From contig DASZPJ010000013.1 in assembly GCA_035550295.1 (NCBI GenBank), positions 1 through 24,559 on the forward strand: a stretch of 24,559 nucleotides of DNA. Direction: 5' to 3'. Source of the stretch: DASZPJ01 sp035550295. Lineage in GTDB: Bacteria; Patescibacteriota; Saccharimonadia; Saccharimonadales; UBA4665. The first letter of the stretch is position 1, and each line of letters begins with the position of its first letter. The notes below the pieces were generated by a model, which was given only the letters and a program-made list of their open reading frames with translations, was not told the DNA's origin and ran no database searches. This document shows positions 1 through 5,747 of the stretch, one piece after another. Both the position numbers and the translations under genes were made by a program.

Positions 1-1
1 G

Positions 2-331
2 AGTGACCCGACACCTCTTTTCCGCCAATACGCCCAGCAACTCGGTTTGAATTTGACCAAGTACACCACCGACTATCAATCCAGCGCCGTTAACGACACC
101 ATTAATGCCGACATGGATGCCGGTACCAAGCTTAAAGTTACTGGTACGCCAACGTTCTTCATTATTGACGGCAAAGGTTCTAAGCCAAGGCAAATCCAAG
201 TTGGTGAAGCGGTATCTGAATTCGAAAAAATCCTGAATGCCGAACTAAAGAAAAAGGGTTCGGCTACCAGTTCTGGCAGCACCGCGCAGACCAAGAGCAC
301 TTCCAGCGACAGCAAGTCCTCCGGTAATTAG
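2..331 (+). CDS. DsbA-like thioredoxin-fold protein, C-terminal part
   Basis: The reading frame is open from base 2, so the gene starts before the window and only the last 109 residues are visible. The motif VTGTPTFFIIDGK contains the Thr-cis-Pro loop (GTPTFF) that closes the active site in DsbA/thioredoxin-fold oxidoreductases. The segment before it (QYAQQLGLNLTKYTTDY) fits the helical insert seen in DsbA-family proteins. The CxxC active site would lie upstream of the window. The last 25 or so residues are a Ser/Thr/Lys-rich, probably disordered tail. By family knowledge such proteins act outside the membrane on disulfides of exported proteins, which would suit the Cys-containing secreted proteins in this window. 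The family call is good; the exact subtype is open. Confidence 0.8.
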   Translation, partial: SDPTPLFRQYAQQLGLNLTKYTTDYQSSAVNDTINADMDAGTKLKVTGTPTFFIIDGKGSKPRQIQVGEAVSEFEKILNAELKKKGSATSSGSTAQTKSTSSDSKSSGN

Positions 332-340
332 TTCAGCAGC

Positions 341-433
341 CTAGTAATATAAAAACTCGCGCCAATCAGGGCGATCAATGTGTACCGGTACCTTTAATAC
401 CGGCGAATCCACTACTTTGATTTTGACTGACAT
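341..433 (-). CDS. possible 30-aa small protein
   Basis: A 30-codon ORF starts with ATG at 433 and ends with TAG at 341. It begins MSVKIKVVDSPVLK and ends DWREFLYY. A GAGAGG ribosome-binding sequence lies 5 nt before the ATG, and a consensus-like promoter lies about 105 nt upstream at 541-569. It is convergent with the thioredoxin-fold gene, whose stop is only 9 nt away. The peptide alternates Val with charged residues and ends in aromatics; it has no membrane segment. I recognise no family. The RBS and promoter are visible; that a protein is made is inference. An alternative is a short untranslated RNA running from the same promoter. Confidence 0.35.
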   Translation of the reverse strand: MSVKIKVVDSPVLKVPVHIDRPDWREFLYY

Positions 434-540
434 TAAAACCTCTCACCGAGCCGACAGCAAAGCTCCCATACTTTAGCAACAGCGCTCACTTTTTAGTTTG
501 ATTTTTGTCTCTCATGGTCTTTTGACCAATTGATGGTTGT

Positions 541-569
541 ATCTTAGCAAAACGCTAGCGCTTGGTCAA
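541..569 (-). promoter_or_regulatory. sigma70-type promoter downstream of nadD-like gene
   Basis: On the minus strand, TTGACC (564-569) and TAAGAT (541-546) are separated by 17 bp. Transcription would begin near 534 and run towards the 30-aa ORF. The spacer contains the palindrome CGCTAGCG. The promoter lies directly after the nadD-like stop codon, so it seems to serve only the short region 341-534. Confidence 0.5.
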
Positions 570-571
570 TG

Positions 572-1162
572 TTAGTCCTGGAGTGAAATGTACAGCCAGT
601 GTTGGTCACTGTAGTGTTCGACACTTTTGAGCGAACCGGGAGTTTTTTGCCTGAGACGGAGTGCTTCGCGGATTTTGCCAGATGATACTTTTGGCGCGTG
701 GCTTTTAAACATCGTTAGGGCTTTTGGCCGGACTTTCCAGTTGGCGAGGGTTTGGCGCAGGGCGTTTTCGTCGTCCTGTTCACGCAAGCCGATCACTAAC
801 TCGGAGCTTTTTAGCAGTTGCTTTACATTGGGCCAGTTAGCCAGGTTGCTTACGATATCGGATCCAAATAAGAAAACCAGCTGCGAATCTGGAAATTGCT
901 GCTGCAGCTGGGGTAAGGTACGTGCCACGCTGAAGTTAGTGTCAACAAGTTCTATAACGCCAAATTTGCGGTAGGGCTTCAGGGCGCGTTCTAGCATAGC
1001 CGTGCGGTGGCCAAAATGTTCGACGCCTTTCTTGCCGCGGGGTTGGCGTTCCGGCAAAAAGTACAGCTTGTCCAGGTTGGCGGCTTTCATGGACTGCAAG
1101 GCAAAGCCAATGTGTCCAGCATGGACCGGATCGAAAGTTCCAGCGTAGATGCCAATTCTCAC
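572..1162 (-). CDS. nadD: NadD-like nicotinate-nucleotide adenylyltransferase
   Basis: This 196-aa protein has the nucleotidyltransferase signature GIYAGTFDPVHAGH (GxFDPxHxGH) at its N terminus and SSGKIREALR near its C terminus, matching the ISSTxIR motif. Length and motifs fit the NadD/cytidylyltransferase-like family, which joins ATP to nicotinate mononucleotide in NAD synthesis. I chose GTG at 1162 because GAGGGA lies just upstream and the Rossmann strand should begin at the start codon. The same frame is open further upstream to an ATG at 1291, but that would add 43 residues overlapping other genes and unlike the family. The GTG overlaps the stop of a 28-codon ORF as GTGA. Other members of the superfamily (PPAT-like or FMN adenylyltransferase-like) are less likely alternatives. 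Confidence 0.8.
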   Translation of the reverse strand: MRIGIYAGTFDPVHAGHIGFALQSMKAANLDKLYFLPERQPRGKKGVEHFGHRTAMLERALKPYRKFGVIELVDTNFSVARTLPQLQQQFPDSQLVFLFGSDIVSNLANWPNVKQLLKSSELVIGLREQDDENALRQTLANWKVRPKALTMFKSHAPKVSSGKIREALRLRQKTPGSLKSVEHYSDQHWLYISLQD

Positions 1163-1233
1163 GACGGTTCCCTCGTGTCTACAGAAAATGTCCGCCGGAC
1201 ATTTCTGGGATCGAAAGTTCCAGCGTAAATTCC
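1128..1233. repeat. 26-bp direct repeat at the nadD start
   Basis: The copies are at 1128-1153 and 1208-1233. They differ at 2 of 26 positions and are offset by 80 bp, which is not a multiple of three. Both encode the Rossmann-strand segment of the NadD-like protein. The 54 bp between them contains an inverted repeat. Confidence 0.85.
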
Positions 1234-1245
1234 GGTCCGCTTCAT
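1159..1245 (-). CDS. 28-codon ORF repeating the nadD N terminus
   Basis: This ORF reads MKRTGIYAGTFDPRN and continues to TGA at 1159-1161. Its start overlaps the stop of the 216-aa gene (ATGA), and its stop overlaps the GTG start of the nadD-like gene (GTGA). It encodes the same GIYAGTFDP segment as the real nadD start 80 bp later, in a different frame. It could be the original nadD start cut off by an out-of-frame event, or a coupling ORF that passes ribosomes from one gene to the next. No function for the peptide is claimed. Confidence 0.5.
   Translation of the reverse strand: MKRTGIYAGTFDPRNVRRTFSVDTREPS
1182..1207. repeat. near-perfect inverted repeat between nadD start copies
   Basis: CAGAAAATGTCCG is followed, after one C, by CGGACATTTCTG, with one extra A in the left arm. 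In the transcript it would form a stem just upstream of the nadD-like RBS. A related AAATGTCCG word recurs at 1280-1288, within the end of the 216-aa gene. It may be a small mobile palindrome or a translational control hairpin. Confidence 0.6.
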
Positions 1246-1892
1246 CTTTCAGATTCCTGCCGACTAAAGCTTGCCAGGAAATGTCCGACACCCGTTTCTA
1301 TTCCAGCATGCGCCACCCGACTAACTGTCACCGACGCACAGGAAACTTGTTGTTCAACCCGACGCCTAATCAACACTCCCCGTTCGGTTGCTGCCACAAT
1401 TGCTTCCTGGCCGGCAGCCAATTTGATATAGCCACGGTCTTGCTGCCATTTCAGCTGGTTTACGTCAGCGTCCAGATAGCCAAAATGCCGGTCGACAAGC
1501 GGGTGTAAATTGACGATCGCCCGCGAAACCCTATTGGCCGGCACCCCGTGTTCATTGACTTTGCCGGCTATGCCGGTACCGGCATCGGCGTCCAAGTGAT
1601 AACTCGGTGAGCGGTTTCGTCCTTTTGAATAGCGCAGCCAGCTAAAACCGAGTGGCCCATTGCCCAAGTCAATTTCCGGCCAAGCAGCTGCAAACGCCGC
1701 AGAGTGCAGTAGGTCTTCAGCGCTGTCGCGGTCCGCAAAATAACCCCAAGTGCCATCATTAGCCCTGGCCCAACTATCAAGCTCATCCTGGGCCGGCAAC
1801 AATAATTCATACGCCGCGAGTGGCATGGTTAACGTAAACTTCTGCGGCAATAAGTCAGCGGGTAATGATTGTATAGCGAGTTGTTCAGGCAT
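1242..1892 (-). CDS. unrecognised 216-aa protein
   Basis: The start chosen is ATG at 1892 (MPEQLAIQSL), which overlaps the end of the zinc-ribbon gene by 8 nt; the frame is open upstream but lies inside that gene. No signal peptide or membrane segment is visible. The middle is rich in Trp, Asp and His: SYHLDADAGTG at about 97-107, NLHPLVDRHFGYLDAD at about 128-143, and SRVAHAG at about 191-197. An HxD pair followed by a distal His would be compatible with a cupin-type metal site, such as a 2-oxoglutarate oxygenase, but no full family signature is present. It is packed between the zinc-ribbon and nadD-like genes, so co-expression is likely. Function is unknown. Confidence 0.7.
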   Translation of the reverse strand: MPEQLAIQSLPADLLPQKFTLTMPLAAYELLLPAQDELDSWARANDGTWGYFADRDSAEDLLHSAAFAAAWPEIDLGNGPLGFSWLRYSKGRNRSPSYHLDADAGTGIAGKVNEHGVPANRVSRAIVNLHPLVDRHFGYLDADVNQLKWQQDRGYIKLAAGQEAIVAATERGVLIRRRVEQQVSCASVTVSRVAHAGIETGVGHFLASFSRQESER

Positions 1893-2070
1893 CAAGCGGC
1901 CCGCCTTCGCAACATTTGGTAGGCATGTGGCAACTTGGGCAGACAAAGTGCCCATGAACCGGCTCGATAGGATAGAACTGGCAATAATCGCAGAAAAGGT
2001 ATGGCGACTTTTCGGCTACTAATTCAGCGTAAGGATCGAATTCTTCCTGGGCTGTTGGCTGTTCGTTCAT
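1885..2070 (-). CDS. small zinc-ribbon protein (61 aa)
   Basis: The protein starts MNEQPTAQEE at ATG 2070. It has two CxxC knuckles, FCDYC at about 26-30 and VCPSC at about 43-47, followed by a CC pair at 53-54. This is a typical small zinc-ribbon layout. A TATAAT box ends 7 nt before the ATG, so the mRNA from that promoter would be nearly leaderless. Its end overlaps the next gene start, suggesting translational coupling with the 216-aa protein. Family knowledge allows only a general role in nucleic-acid or protein binding. Confidence 0.7.
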   Translation of the reverse strand: MNEQPTAQEEFDPYAELVAEKSPYLFCDYCQFYPIEPVHGHFVCPSCHMPTKCCEGGPLDA

Positions 2071-2077
2071 GACTTTA

Positions 2078-2083
2078 ATTATA
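2078..2083 (-). promoter_or_regulatory. TATAAT box, near-leaderless promoter for zinc-ribbon gene
   Basis: TATAAT lies 7 nt upstream of ATG 2070 and 4 nt after the stop codon of the 474-aa gene. It is part of the 13-mer TAGCCGCTATAAT, which occurs again in front of the LexA-like gene. No good -35 box is visible here. Confidence 0.5.
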
Positions 2084-2087
2084 GCGG

Positions 2088-3512
2088 CTAGCACTTAACC
2101 TTGGCTCTACAGCCGTGGTGTTGGCATTTAGGGATCTGCTTATTCTTTTCGGTGCGTACATTTAGGTGTCCGTCCGGGCAATAAAAGGCCATCGGGCCAA
2201 GGTCGTCTTTGCCGAACAGTTTTTCCAGTTGTTCTTCGTCCAGTTGTTCACCAGACAGGATTGCTTCCATTAGGCTGTCGATTGATTCGTTTTGGCGATT
2301 TCGGCCGCCTCGACCACCACTGCCACCACCGCAGCCGGAGATTTCGGAATACAGCGCGGCGTTTCGCATCGCCTCATGCTGCAAGGCAATGTTGCCGCTG
2401 TCGTAGCCAATGCGCGCCATACGAATATGCTCTGCACCACGTCCAAAAACTTTGGGGTCGATAAACCGGTTGGTTAAGGCATCTTGGACGGTGTACTCGC
2501 GGACAAACTTCCAAAGCAGCGTGATTGAGAGCATTGGGCTGCGGCCTTTTAGGGTTGGGCCGGCGGCTAAAATTCGTTCTAGAACCTTGTCGCGGACAGT
2601 TTGGATGCTAGCTTCACGCTGTCTGGAAACTTCCCAAATGTCTTCGTAGCGTTCAGGATTCCGCTCAACGTCATGGCCCAGGACTTCAGCTGCTGCCAAA
2701 TCATACAACCGCATAAAGTCAGTCAAGCCATTCGGCATCTTGGCTTTTGGAATCATCAAGCCATTTTCCAAAAATTCCTGGGCTGTCTCTGGTGGCTCCT
2801 GTCCGAGCCACTCATAGACTTTCTGGAGTGCCCGGATGTCAAAGCGTGTTTTCATTCGCTCTTCAAACGTTTTACTTTCGCCCGCCTCTACACCAGCCAT
2901 AAAGGCCGAATCAGTGGTAACGCGGCCGTCGGGTTGTTCGGTTGTTGCTTGCAAAGCCAGCGTTAAATCAGTCAGGAAGTAGCCATCACCACTATGACCG
3001 AGATCTTTTTCTGGCACACCGGTCGGCACAATTGATGCCACGATAAAGTAGTTATCGACCAGTTCCGCCGTCTGCAATGCCGAGTCAATAAAGAAACTAT
3101 TGCCTGCTTCGGCTTTGGTAATGCCTTTTAAGAGTGGGTGGCGGTTTGGCCGCTCAACGATAGCGTTACGTTGGATCGTTTTGTTCGGCTGTCCAAATTG
3201 GACAAGTTCACCATTACTGTCGCGCTCCAAATAGACCCGACGAATATGCCGGTCTTTGAAAACAGCTTCCGTGACGGCAGTGTCAACATTGATCCTTACC
3301 ATCTCCAGCGCTTCGACCGAGCCGGCGTTGGCGGCCTCAATATTGGTCGTCAGGTTTGCCGTTGGCTGCCTAAGTTCCAGTTGGACAGTGTTCTCTAAAG
3401 CCAAGCCGCCATACCATTGCTGGAATTCGGCTTGGGATTCCTCATAAAAGTCGAACTCAGCAACAGATTTAACCGGCGGCTTGTTGGTCCGTTCTAGCAA
3501 TTGCTCAGACAT
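2088..3512 (-). CDS. unrecognised 474-aa protein with C-terminal Cys/His cluster, downstream of a cobalamin riboswitch
   Basis: This is a soluble-looking protein with no signal peptide or membrane helix. About 390 mixed alpha/beta residues are followed by a Gly/Arg-rich linker (SGCGGGSGGRGGRNRQN, about 392-408), an acidic stretch with EEQLEKLFGKDD, and a terminal cluster with Cys445, His449, Cys463, His465, His466, Cys468 and Cys474 that probably binds zinc. The Gly/Arg linker and zinc end are features often seen in nucleic-acid-binding proteins; that is inference. ATG 3512 is preceded by AGGG at suitable spacing. It is the first gene after a cobalamin riboswitch with a terminator, so expression is probably switched by B12. 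I do not recognise the family and see no match to known B12-regulated products such as nrd, metE, btu or cob proteins. Confidence 0.8.
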   Translation of the reverse strand: MSEQLLERTNKPPVKSVAEFDFYEESQAEFQQWYGGLALENTVQLELRQPTANLTTNIEAANAGSVEALEMVRINVDTAVTEAVFKDRHIRRVYLERDSNGELVQFGQPNKTIQRNAIVERPNRHPLLKGITKAEAGNSFFIDSALQTAELVDNYFIVASIVPTGVPEKDLGHSGDGYFLTDLTLALQATTEQPDGRVTTDSAFMAGVEAGESKTFEERMKTRFDIRALQKVYEWLGQEPPETAQEFLENGLMIPKAKMPNGLTDFMRLYDLAAAEVLGHDVERNPERYEDIWEVSRQREASIQTVRDKVLERILAAGPTLKGRSPMLSITLLWKFVREYTVQDALTNRFIDPKVFGRGAEHIRMARIGYDSGNIALQHEAMRNAALYSEISGCGGGSGGRGGRNRQNESIDSLMEAILSGEQLDEEQLEKLFGKDDLGPMAFYCPDGHLNVRTEKNKQIPKCQHHGCRAKVKC

Positions 3513-3560
3513 TTTGACCCTGTTTTGGTGTTGTGAGGTGAGTTGGACGACTCATTAAAA

Positions 3561-3590
3561 AATCCTCTGGTCGAAAACGAACAGAGGATT
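3561..3590 (-). terminator. intrinsic terminator of the riboswitch expression platform
   Basis: In the minus-strand transcript a perfect 9-bp stem, AATCCTCTG paired with CAGAGGATT around a 12-nt loop, runs into a stretch of six T (two in the stem, four after it). It sits between the cobalamin aptamer and the ATG at 3512. The word ATCCTCT of its 5' arm also occurs inside the aptamer (3655-3661), which could pair with the 3' arm instead and act as an antiterminator. Confidence 0.8.
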
Positions 3591-3624
3591 AATTTGCGAA
3601 TTCGTCCTTGCTCGAGAATCGATC

Positions 3625-3735
3625 ATGTTAGGAGCTGTATCGGACTTGTCCTTGAGAGGATATCACCGTAGCGGCACTGCCGTGGATTCTCACCACACTT
3701 CCAGCCTTGTTTGTTAATGTCTAGTAGTTTAGCAC
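3625..3735 (-). ncRNA. cobalamin riboswitch aptamer
   Basis: On the minus strand the conserved B12-aptamer pieces occur in the right order: GGCTGGAAG (3698-3706), GGTGAGAATCC (3684-3694), GGCAGTGCCGCTACGGTGA (3663-3681), and the B12-box-like AAGTCCGATACAGCTCC (3631-3647). GGCTG (3702-3706) can pair with CAGCT (3633-3637) to close the core. These match the family consensus GGTGnnAATCC, GnnGTnCCGCnACnGTGA and AGTCnGnATAC. The peripheral arm between GGTGA and AAGTCC is very short. The outer limits given are approximate because P1/P2 are not certain. The aptamer is followed by a terminator and then the 474-aa gene, as expected for a ligand-induced off switch. The core call is by consensus recognition, not a covariance-model score. 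Confidence 0.82.
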
Positions 3736-3786
3736 CGCGCCGGGACGCTAGATATGGTAGTTATTACCACGCGTTTGGACACAGAA

Positions 3787-4488
3787 TTAGTTCATTGCAA
3801 AGCTTTGCAGGGCTGTAAATAGTGGGCTGTAGTCGGCATTGCTGAAATCGGTGTTAGTCAGCACGAAGAAGAACTTGTGGCTGATGGCTGCATCGTCGGT
3901 AACTTTAACCGTGTTGATGCCGTCGGTTGAGCTGGTCCCAACGACGTCACGCTCTGTATTAGATAAGTCGCAGATGAATTCCACGCCTTGCCACTTGGCC
4001 AACATGCCAAACTCACCATAGCGCGTGCCATTGGGAATTGTATACTGCGAGCAATTGTCGGAGACTTCACCACTGCTGGCGACAATGCGGTTGTCGCTGC
4101 TGCTGACTATCACGACACGGTTAAGGCCAATGTTTTGGGGGATTGAGTCTTCATAAATAACCAACTCTTCACTGTTGCCATCAGCGGTGTACTGCCAAAC
4201 ATAATCACGGTACGAAGGCTGGGCAGCGGCTGTTACGAAGCTGGCTGGCAAATCAACTGTGAAGTCAGGTTCGATGTAGTGCTTGGTTTTAGGAGCAGTG
4301 TTAATCTTTGTCACCACGGCTTTAGACTGGTGAATTGTGGTCTTCACTTTTAGGTGTTCAATAATGTAGATATAGGCCGCTATACACAGCGCCACAAAAA
4401 GCAGGAAGATGATAAATCGTTTGAGTTTGCGGTGCCGCTTTGGTGGCTTGTCCGCCACGTTGACTTTATAAACACCGCTACTTTGCAT
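3787..4488 (-). CDS. membrane-anchored protein of unknown function
   Basis: A basic N terminus (KPPKRHRKLKR) precedes one hydrophobic helix at about residues 25-43, followed by an extracellular part of some 190 residues. The soluble part contains two Cys and pieces such as EPDFTVDLPASF and a closing SPLFTALQSFAMN, a layout like small lipoprotein/PsbP-like folds, but I assign no family. It begins 3 nt after the stop of the LexA-like gene and is presumably co-transcribed with it. The cobalamin riboswitch starts downstream of its stop, so it is not itself under that switch. A related arrangement, one TM plus a beta-rich domain, is seen in the protein at 17429-18055. Confidence 0.75.
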   Translation of the reverse strand: MQSSGVYKVNVADKPPKRHRKLKRFIIFLLFVALCIAAYIYIIEHLKVKTTIHQSKAVVTKINTAPKTKHYIEPDFTVDLPASFVTAAAQPSYRDYVWQYTADGNSEELVIYEDSIPQNIGLNRVVIVSSSDNRIVASSGEVSDNCSQYTIPNGTRYGEFGMLAKWQGVEFICDLSNTERDVVGTSSTDGINTVKVTDDAAISHKFFFVLTNTDFSNADYSPLFTALQSFAMN

Positions 4489-4491
4489 GGT

Positions 4492-4986
4492 TTAGTCGGT
4501 AGTTGGAACTTGTCGCTGTTTCAGTGCCGTCAGCCTGGGCATGAAGCTTTGCGCCGCACCTTCCAGGCCTAAGACTTTGAGTGCGCCGATCAAAACGTAG
4601 AGGTGATCAAGGCCTGATTCGGCTAGTTCTTCGCCAGCGTTTTCAATCTGCTGGAAAGCGTGTTCAATCTTTTCGACCAGCCATTTTTCTTCGCTGGGCG
4701 CAACTTGGTTGGAGGTAACCTGGATATTGGTTGAGTTACGAACTACTTCTAGCGAACGGGCCGAGTGGTCACGTTTGCGCAGATGGCCGCGCTTGATTAG
4801 GTTGCCAACATGCAGGCTGACAGTCGCGACTGAAGTGTAGTTAAGACCAGTCATTATCTCGCGGTAACTTGGGCTGTAGCCGTGCTCATCTATAAATTGA
4901 CCAATGAAATCCAGTAGCTGTTTTTGCTTCTTGGTCGGGCGAATCTTGTTGTCCGCCGCACCCTGCCCCGTTTGGTTTTCGTTCAT
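4492..4986 (-). CDS. LexA-type winged-helix regulator without the protease domain
   Basis: Residues about 15-82 match the LexA DNA-binding domain closely: TKKQKQLLDFIGQFIDEHGY, then SPSYREI, then the recognition helix region TSVATVSLHVGNLIKRGHLR. In true LexA this is followed by an Ala-Gly cleavage site and a Ser/Lys S24 peptidase. Here the remaining 80 residues are a helical segment (EEKWLVEKIEHAFQQIENAG and onward) with no visible Ala-Gly site or Ser/Lys dyad. The protein is 164 aa instead of about 200. It probably binds DNA, perhaps as a dimer through the helical tail, but cannot self-cleave like LexA. It has its own promoter and is divergent from the gene at 5064, a natural place for autoregulation. 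Confidence 0.8.
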   Translation of the reverse strand: MNENQTGQGAADNKIRPTKKQKQLLDFIGQFIDEHGYSPSYREIMTGLNYTSVATVSLHVGNLIKRGHLRKRDHSARSLEVVRNSTNIQVTSNQVAPSEEKWLVEKIEHAFQQIENAGEELAESGLDHLYVLIGALKVLGLEGAAQSFMPRLTALKQRQVPTTD

Positions 4987-4996
4987 AACAGTCCCT

Positions 4997-5024
4997 ATTA
5001 TAGCGGCTACTTTTCTTTAGACAA
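4997..5024 (-). promoter_or_regulatory. promoter of the LexA-like gene
   Basis: TTGTCT (5019-5024) and TATAAT (4997-5002) are spaced by 16 bp. The -10 box ends 10 nt before the ATG, so the mRNA has almost no leader. It shares the 13-mer TAGCCGCTATAAT with the promoter at 2078-2090. Confidence 0.65.
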
Positions 5025-5027
5025 CTA

Positions 5028-5056
5028 TTTACATTTCATCAATTCCAATGAATAAT
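5028..5056 (+). promoter_or_regulatory. candidate divergent promoter for the 227-aa gene
   Basis: TTTACA (5028-5033) and AATAAT (5051-5056) are 17 bp apart, and the -10 box ends 7 nt before ATG 5064. It lies back to back with the promoter of the LexA-like gene; the two -35 boxes are only 3 bp apart, so one bound regulator could affect both. Confidence 0.4.
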
Positions 5057-5063
5057 AAGCAAA

Positions 5064-5747
5064 ATGCGAAGAGAGTTGGAACCCATTCCTGTTGATATAA
5101 CCCCAGTATTTCCAGACGAAGAATCTTCAGCACTAGACGCCAAAAGATCACGACTGACCAAGCGCAAAATTTTCACGCGAACGCTCGGTGCCTTAGAGCT
5201 CATTTTGGCCGCCGGCGTATATGTGTCGACTGCAGCCAGCCAAACTACCTCGCCACCGGACAAGCCAGCGCCACGGCCAGCACCTCTTGTTCCAATACTT
5301 CCGCACTACAAACCAAAAGGAGTTGAGTGCGACTACGTGCAAGGCAAAAACCATTTGCGTTTAGCGCATGATGGTCGTCACTATAGGCCGGAGACTAATC
5401 CTGCGTACTGGTACCTGGCTGACGACGGCCAGACCGGTTCATTCTTTGCAGCGATCAAAAACGCTACTCCGCCAGCAGATCTTGTTGATGATTATGACAT
5501 TCGCTTTCGAGTTGCTGGCGACGAGGTAATCGTGCATGGCAAAGAGCATTTTGAAAACTACAAGTTTTTACGAGAAACTCGCCATTTAGACATGCCAGTT
5601 CACACTTCCTATGAAGGCAGTTACCAGCCTCTGCACTATCGTTTGGCCCACAAACCAGAGCGCTACGTTTTGCAATTATCTTGCGATGCAGACTTTATGG
5701 AACATTATGTGAGCGTCAAGGATTACACGTATCAAGCTATTAAGTAG
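5064..5747 (+). CDS. membrane-anchored protein of unknown function (227 aa)
   Basis: A cytoplasmic N-terminal segment of about 35 residues rich in Glu, Pro and Arg is followed by one hydrophobic helix (about 36-57) and a Pro-rich linker (SPPDKPAPRPAPLVP). The C-terminal part, about 145 residues, should be outside the cell and is rich in His and Tyr; I see no catalytic signature. ATG 5064 is supported by a promoter directly upstream. Its 3' end overlaps the convergent GtrA-like gene by 8 bp. Divergence from the LexA-like regulator suggests shared control, which is inference. Confidence 0.75.
   Translation: MRRELEPIPVDITPVFPDEESSALDAKRSRLTKRKIFTRTLGALELILAAGVYVSTAASQTTSPPDKPAPRPAPLVPILPHYKPKGVECDYVQGKNHLRLAHDGRHYRPETNPAYWYLADDGQTGSFFAAIKNATPPADLVDDYDIRFRVAGDEVIVHGKEHFENYKFLRETRHLDMPVHTSYEGSYQPLHYRLAHKPERYVLQLSCDADFMEHYVSVKDYTYQAIK

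Noticed and set aside
434..534. Possible ribosomal protein L28 remnant on the minus strand (GTG start, reading VAKVWELCCRLGERF)
   Set aside because: The resemblance covers only about 15 residues, ends at a stop, and would need a frameshift; too short to support.
1163..1291. Longer start for the NadD-like protein at ATG 1291
   Set aside because: The 43 extra residues are unlike the family, overlap the 216-aa gene and the mini-ORF, and GTG 1162 has its own ribosome-binding site directly before the Rossmann strand.
5081..5092. GGAAC-type inverted repeat as a LexA box near the start of the 227-aa gene
   Set aside because: The dyad is short, lies inside the coding region and does not match a known SOS box fully.
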